Below are positions 59,213-64,000 of a stretch of 64,000 nt of DNA, piece after piece (within the stretch, counting starts at the first letter, position 1; the number at the start of each line of letters is the position of its first letter). The position numbers and the translations under genes were made by a program. Source of the DNA: Calothrix sp. C42_A2020_038 (GTDB taxonomy: Bacteria > Cyanobacteriota > Cyanobacteriia > Cyanobacteriales > Nostocaceae); contig JACYLQ010000037.1 in the NCBI GenBank assembly GCA_015272395.1, positions 40,882 to 104,881 of the forward strand, in the 5' to 3' direction. Below the pieces are notes generated by a model. It saw only the letters and a program-made list of their open reading frames with translations, ran no database searches and had not been told where the DNA came from.

Positions 59213-62200
59213 CTAAGCGCTAAAATACTTAGCTACAGGATGATAGGTAATGATAGCAGTTGTACTTTGTTCTGGGTACAATTGTTCACTTTCATCCATA
59301 TACATCTGAATACGTTTGGCGCCTAGTAATTCAAGCTGTTTATACTGGTCTTGGATATTTGGACAAGCTGGGTAGCCAAAACTATACCGTGAACCTTGAT
59401 ATCTTTGTGCGAGCATATCACGAATATTATCAGGTTCTTGGGCGCCAAATCCTAATTCTCGACGGATGCGGGCGTGTGACCATTCAGCCAAAGCTTCCGC
59501 TGTTTGCACAGCTAAACCGTGAAAATACAAATAATCTGTGTATTGATTATCTTTGTATAGCTTTTGTGCAAACTCTGTAGCTATTTCCCCAACTGTCACT
59601 GCTTGCATCGGAAATACATCAATAATACCCGTTCCCTTTGGTGCAAAGAAGTCGGCTATACACAAACGGCGCCCGGAACGTTGACGAGGAAATTCAAATG
59701 CAGTAACCTCTTTTGTGGGATGGGTATCCTGACCGTCCCATATATATAATGTATTACCTTCGGAATTACAGGGGAAATACCCATATAGTACCTGTGGGTG
59801 CAGCAAGTTCTCTTCAACAACGCGCGCTTTCCATTTTTCGAGGATGGGATACACTTTCTCTTGCAAGAAAGCAGTATATTCTTCTTTTGTTTGCTCTTTC
59901 GGTTTACGGAACTGCCATTGACCTGCGATGAGTGCTTGCAAGTCTAAATGCCAGAATATTTCATCCCAAGGAATATCACCATTTTCTAGTAACTTAGTTC
60001 CCCAAAAAGGTGGTGTGGGACGTTCGATGTTTATATCAACAGCTTCAGAACGACGGGTGTCTATTTCCCTTGGTTCTTCGGGTTTTTTCTTTGTATCCTC
60101 TTCCTCCTTAAGCGCATTTCTGCCTACTTCGTTTTCGCTAGCATATTCACCCAAGAAGCCTTTAATATCGTCCCATTGGGTGGATGCTTTGGCAGGCATG
60201 AGTTTGTCCATGAAGTGTAGGTCGGAGAAAGCGTCTTTGCCGTAGATCACTCTGCCTTTGTAAGTTTTTTGGCAGTCTTCGTAAACAAACTTGGGTGTTA
60301 AGGCGGCGCCTCCTAATATTACAGGTACAGTAATGCCTTTTTCGTTGAAAGTTTCGAGGTTTTCTTTCATAAACGCCGTGGACTTCACGAGTAAACCGCT
60401 CATCGCGATACAATCTGCTTTGTGCTTTTCGTATGCTTCGATGATATTCTCCACAGGTTGTTTAATACCTAGGTTAATTACCTTGTAACCGTTGTTCGAC
60501 AAGATGATATCTACTAAGTTTTTGCCAATATCGTGAACGTCTCCTTTGACTGTGGCTATAATAAACGTTCCTTTGGCATTACTGGCGCCGTTTTCATTTT
60601 TCTCCATGAAAGGTTCGAGGAAAGCGACTGCTGCTTTCATCGTTTCGGCTGACTGTAGTACAAATGGTAGTTGCATTTGCCCTGAACCGAACAAGTCACC
60701 TACTACTTTCATACCATCGAGTAGGAAAACATTGATAATGTCCAAAGCCGGGTGTTTTTCTAGTGCCTGTTTTAGAGCATCTTCTAAACCGATGCGCTCA
60801 CCATCAATAATATGACGTTTGAGACGTTCTTCAATCGGAAGACTTTCGTCAACACCTTTGTCGCGTTTAGTTGTTACTCCTTCAAATAATGTTGTTAGCT
60901 CTGCCAAAGGGTCATAAACACAGATGTCACCTTCAAACTTGCGTCGATCATAAATCAAATCGCGGCACACTTCTTGATGTTTGGCTTCAATTTTCGCAAG
61001 CGGTAATATTTTATTGGCGCTGACAATTGCTCCATCCATTCCTACTTGCATTGCTTCATGCAGGAACATTGAGTTCAATACTATCCGTGCCGCAGGATTT
61101 AATCCAAAGGATATATTCGATACACCAAGCATAAAATGACAGCCAGGTAAATTCTCACGAATTCTCTGAATAGCTTCTATCGTTGCTTTTCCGTTTTCTC
61201 TGTCTTCTTCAATCCCTGTAGAAACAGGTAGAGCTAAAGTATCAAAAAATATTTCATGTGCTGGTATACCATATTCAATGGCGGCACGATACGCGCGCTG
61301 GGCAATTTCAAATTTCTTATCAGCGGTACGTGCCATCCCTTCTTCGTCGATAGTACCAATAACGACTCCGGCGCCGTATTTCTTGGCAAGTTCCAATACC
61401 TTAAAAAATCTTTCTTCGCCGTCTTCGTAGTTAGTAGAGTTAAGAATACACTTACCACCTGCTACCTTCAGACCAGACTCCATTTTTTCCCATTCTGTCG
61501 AGTCAAGCATTAGAGGCAAGTTTACATTATTAACGATGCGGGATACTAACTCGCGCATATCGCGCACACCGTCACGCCCTACATAGTCAACGTTAATATC
61601 AAGGACATGGGCGCCTTCTTTAACTTGGGCGCGCGCTATTGAAACGAGTCCATCCCAGTCTTCAGCGTTGAGCATTTCGCGGCATTTCTTAGAACCGCTA
61701 GCGTTTAACCTTTCTCCTACAATTAAGAAAGAATTATCTTGAGTGTAATTTTGTGTGCTGTATATTGACGCAGCTGCAGGTTCTAACTGTGGATGGCGTT
61801 CAGCAGGTTTGAGTTGTTTGGCTATTTCAGCAAGTTGTTGAATGTGCGCCGGTCGTGTCCCACAGCAACCCCCTATCACTTGGACACCCAGGTCTTCAAC
61901 AAAGTGCATTAAATGCATCCGCAGTTCCATTGGCGTAAGTCTATAATGCGCTTGTCCACCAACGTTTTCTGGTAAACCCGCGTTTGGGACACAGGAAACT
62001 ACAAACGGCGAATGTTCACTCAAATACTTGATGTGCGGTTTCATCAAGTCAGGTCCTGTGGCGCAGTTCAAACCGAGAATGTCTATTTTATATGGTTCCA
62101 GTATAGTCACAACGGCATTTATTTCCGTTCCTACTAACATTGTCCCCATTGTTTCCATAGTTACGGAAACCATTATTGGGCGCCTGTCACCTTTGAGTGC

Positions 62201-62746
62201 AAACACTTCTTCGACAGCGTTGAGTGCGGCTTTAATTTGCAACACGTCTTGACATGTCTCAATAATAAATAAATCTACACCACCATCCCAAAGTGCATCA
62301 GCTTGTTGGGCAAAAGCATCTTTCATCGTGTCGTAGTCGATATGTCCTAATGTTGGTAACTTCGTACCTGGACCCATCGAACCAGCAACAAAACGAGGTT
62401 TTTCTGGTGTCGAAAATTCCGCAGCACAACGTTTCGCTAGTTCTGCCGCCGTTTTGTTGAGGTAATAAACTTGATCTTGCAGGTTATACTCAGCAAGTAC
62501 AGTAGATGTACCGCCAAAAGTATCCGTCTCGATCACATCGGCGCCTGCTGCTAAAAAGTCGCGATGAACTTTGGCTACAGCTTCTGGGTTTGTGTGAACA
62601 AGATACTCGTTACATCCCTCGTATTCGGCGCCGCCAAAGTCAGCAGCAGTTAAATTTTGTGCCTGCAAGTTCGTACCCATCGCACCATCAAACACAATGA
62701 CGGGACGGTCAGGACTGTGCAAGCGTTCAAAAAAGGAATTAGGCAT
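59213..62746 (-). CDS. metH: Cobalamin-dependent methionine synthase
   Basis: Hcy-binding [11 protein letters not shown], pterin-binding, B12-binding [17 protein letters not shown], activation domain. Confidence 0.96.
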   Translation of the reverse strand: MPNSFFERLHSPDRPVIVFDGAMGTNLQAQNLTAADFGGAEYEGCNEYLVHTNPEAVAKVHRDFLAAGADVIETDTFGGTSTVLAEYNLQDQVYYLNKTAAELAKRCAAEFSTPEKPRFVAGSMGPGTKLPTLGHIDYDTMKDAFAQQADALWDGGVDLFIIETCQDVLQIKAALNAVEEVFALKGDRRPIMVSVTMETMGTMLVGTEINAVVTILEPYKIDILGLNCATGPDLMKPHIKYLSEHSPFVVSCVPNAGLPENVGGQAHYRLTPMELRMHLMHFVEDLGVQVIGGCCGTRPAHIQQLAEIAKQLKPAERHPQLEPAAASIYSTQNYTQDNSFLIVGERLNASGSKKCREMLNAEDWDGLVSIARAQVKEGAHVLDINVDYVGRDGVRDMRELVSRIVNNVNLPLMLDSTEWEKMESGLKVAGGKCILNSTNYEDGEERFFKVLELAKKYGAGVVIGTIDEEGMARTADKKFEIAQRAYRAAIEYGIPAHEIFFDTLALPVSTGIEEDRENGKATIEAIQRIRENLPGCHFMLGVSNISFGLNPAARIVLNSMFLHEAMQVGMDGAIVSANKILPLAKIEAKHQEVCRDLIYDRRKFEGDICVYDPLAELTTLFEGVTTKRDKGVDESLPIEERLKRHIIDGERIGLEDALKQALEKHPALDIINVFLLDGMKVVGDLFGSGQMQLPFVLQSAETMKAAVAFLEPFMEKNENGASNAKGTFIIATVKGDVHDIGKNLVDIILSNNGYKVINLGIKQPVENIIEAYEKHKADCIAMSGLLVKSTAFMKENLETFNEKGITVPVILGGAALTPKFVYEDCQKTYKGRVIYGKDAFSDLHFMDKLMPAKASTQWDDIKGFLGEYASENEVGRNALKEEEDTKKKPEEPREIDTRRSEAVDINIERPTPPFWGTKLLENGDIPWDEIFWHLDLQALIAGQWQFRKPKEQTKEEYTAFLQEKVYPILEKWKARVVEENLLHPQVLYGYFPCNSEGNTLYIWDGQDTHPTKEVTAFEFPRQRSGRRLCIADFFAPKGTGIIDVFPMQAVTVGEIATEFAQKLYKDNQYTDYLYFHGLAVQTAEALAEWSHARIRRELGFGAQEPDNIRDMLAQRYQGSRYSFGYPACPNIQDQYKQLELLGAKRIQMYMDESEQLYPEQSTTAIITYHPVAKYFSA

Positions 62747-62995
62747 ACTTTATGTTTAAATTAAGTTTCTGTGGAAACATTGGCGTGCCTTGTTCCACTT
62801 AACTTAATATTCTGCCTAATATTTAGTGATTTTGAATAATTGCATTTATACTGAAATATTTCAAGGTTTTGTAAATTAGAAAGCAATCTTTATCCGTCTA
62901 AATACTGTTCAGCACAAATGTGTGTATAATTTGCCTAGTTTTTACCAAAAGCTTGATATTAAAATAACATCAGGTAGTGTGGGTAATGATTGGCA

Positions 62996-63919
62996 ATGCG
63001 AGATAGCGTCTGGATAACTAGATTGCTGGCGATTTCTCTAGTAATCTTAGGTGTAATTGTGTTTATTGGTAGTAAAGACGTATCTAGTGATAAATACACG
63101 AATAATCCGAGTTCGGAACAAGCTGCTTGGAGTCCTGCAAAGGTACAGTATCAATCAGATATCAAGCCACAGGTTCGTCAAACAGACCAACCAATAAATA
63201 GTCCAACAGTACAAACTAATAAAGAACTAGCTAAACAAACAACTCAGGTGCAAGCTGCACAAAAAACAAAGCAAGTAAGTAAACCGAAATTACCTAAAAG
63301 TACATTTACAACTACTGCTGCTTTTAAAAGGTACAAACCTGAATATGTAGTTGCTTGGGCGGACCCAAGTAATTATGGTGATAGATATGCGACTGATATT
63401 AACGGTAACCCTGTTAGTAACCCACCAATTATTGTTCTCCACGAAACCTCAAATTCTGCACAGAGTGCTGTTAATACATTTAGAACCAACCATTCACAAA
63501 ACGAAGACAGGCAAGTCAGTTACCATACTCTAATTGCGCGTAATGGGTTAGTTGTTTACCTTGTTCCACCAGATAAACGGGCGTTTGGCGCCGGAAACTC
63601 AGTCTTCGATGGTCCCAATGGTGCAGAAACCGTACAAACGAATCCGGTTTTGAAACCTTCTGTAAACAACTTTGCTTACCATGTGTCGTTGGAGACACCA
63701 CCAGATGCATGGGATAAAAATGTAAGTAACCATAGTGGTTATACAGATGAACAGTATAATTCGCTAGCTTGGTTAATTGCACAAAGCGATGTTCCTGACG
63801 AACGAATTACTACCCACCGTGCAGTTGACCGTTCTGGACAAAGAATTGACCCAGTAAGTTTTGATTTTGACAAGTTCTACAGCATACTTCATTCGTTCCG
63901 AAAAGCTACAAGAACTTAG
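62996..63919 (+). CDS. N-acetylmuramoyl-L-alanine amidase (Amidase_2 type)
   Basis: PPIIVLHETSNSAQSAVNTF...QVSYHTLIARNGLVVYLVPPDKRAFGAGNS...VSLETP. Confidence 0.85.
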   Translation: MRDSVWITRLLAISLVILGVIVFIGSKDVSSDKYTNNPSSEQAAWSPAKVQYQSDIKPQVRQTDQPINSPTVQTNKELAKQTTQVQAAQKTKQVSKPKLPKSTFTTTAAFKRYKPEYVVAWADPSNYGDRYATDINGNPVSNPPIIVLHETSNSAQSAVNTFRTNHSQNEDRQVSYHTLIARNGLVVYLVPPDKRAFGAGNSVFDGPNGAETVQTNPVLKPSVNNFAYHVSLETPPDAWDKNVSNHSGYTDEQYNSLAWLIAQSDVPDERITTHRAVDRSGQRIDPVSFDFDKFYSILHSFRKATRT

Positions 63920-64000
63920 CTATTCAGATTCCTCCACAAAATCTATACACCGATATCGCAACGGCGGGGTAGCCCCTATTTTTAAATATGGGGGTAAGCC

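Noticed and set aside
62747-62995. Looked for a cobalamin riboswitch upstream of metH
   Set aside because: No B12-box-like sequence recognised in this spacer.
1-64000. Searched by eye for tRNA, rRNA and CRISPR arrays
   Set aside because: No T-arm/anticodon arrangement, rRNA core motif or regularly spaced direct repeats seen; a tRNAscan/CRISPR run would be definitive.

Overview
Chromosomal window from a filamentous, probably heterocyst-forming, cyanobacterium. Indicators are psaD, the rbp/rpsU pair, a CcbP-type calcium-binding protein, DUF2605/DUF2973 and a DICT-domain histidine kinase. Most of it is ordinary housekeeping sequence: riboflavin synthase, BirA, PgeF, DnaG, ThrS, TrpE, MetH, two transketolase-like enzymes, a glycogen debranching enzyme, ABC transporter, ribokinase and nucleoside hydrolase. 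The most accessory-looking stretch is about 8.1-10.6 kb. It holds a compact three-gene minus-strand cassette: an unrecognised 169 aa protein, a wHTH/zinc-ribbon-like protein and a PD-(D/E)XK-like nuclease candidate. Transposase remnants lie on both sides, and the cassette lacks the GGCGCC palindrome that is dense elsewhere. Items absent from the ORF track include a TnpB C-terminal remnant with a right-end hairpin, a group II intron domain V/VI remnant, an IS transposase tail, a decaying locus with in-frame stops, an orphan minus-strand terminator with folded upstream sequence (sRNA candidate), a textbook NtcA-type promoter before DUF2605, and several families of terminal-inverted-repeat elements, one of which supplies the stop codon of a glycosyltransferase. 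No tRNA, rRNA or CRISPR array was seen. All product names come from reading the translated sequence; no database search was run.
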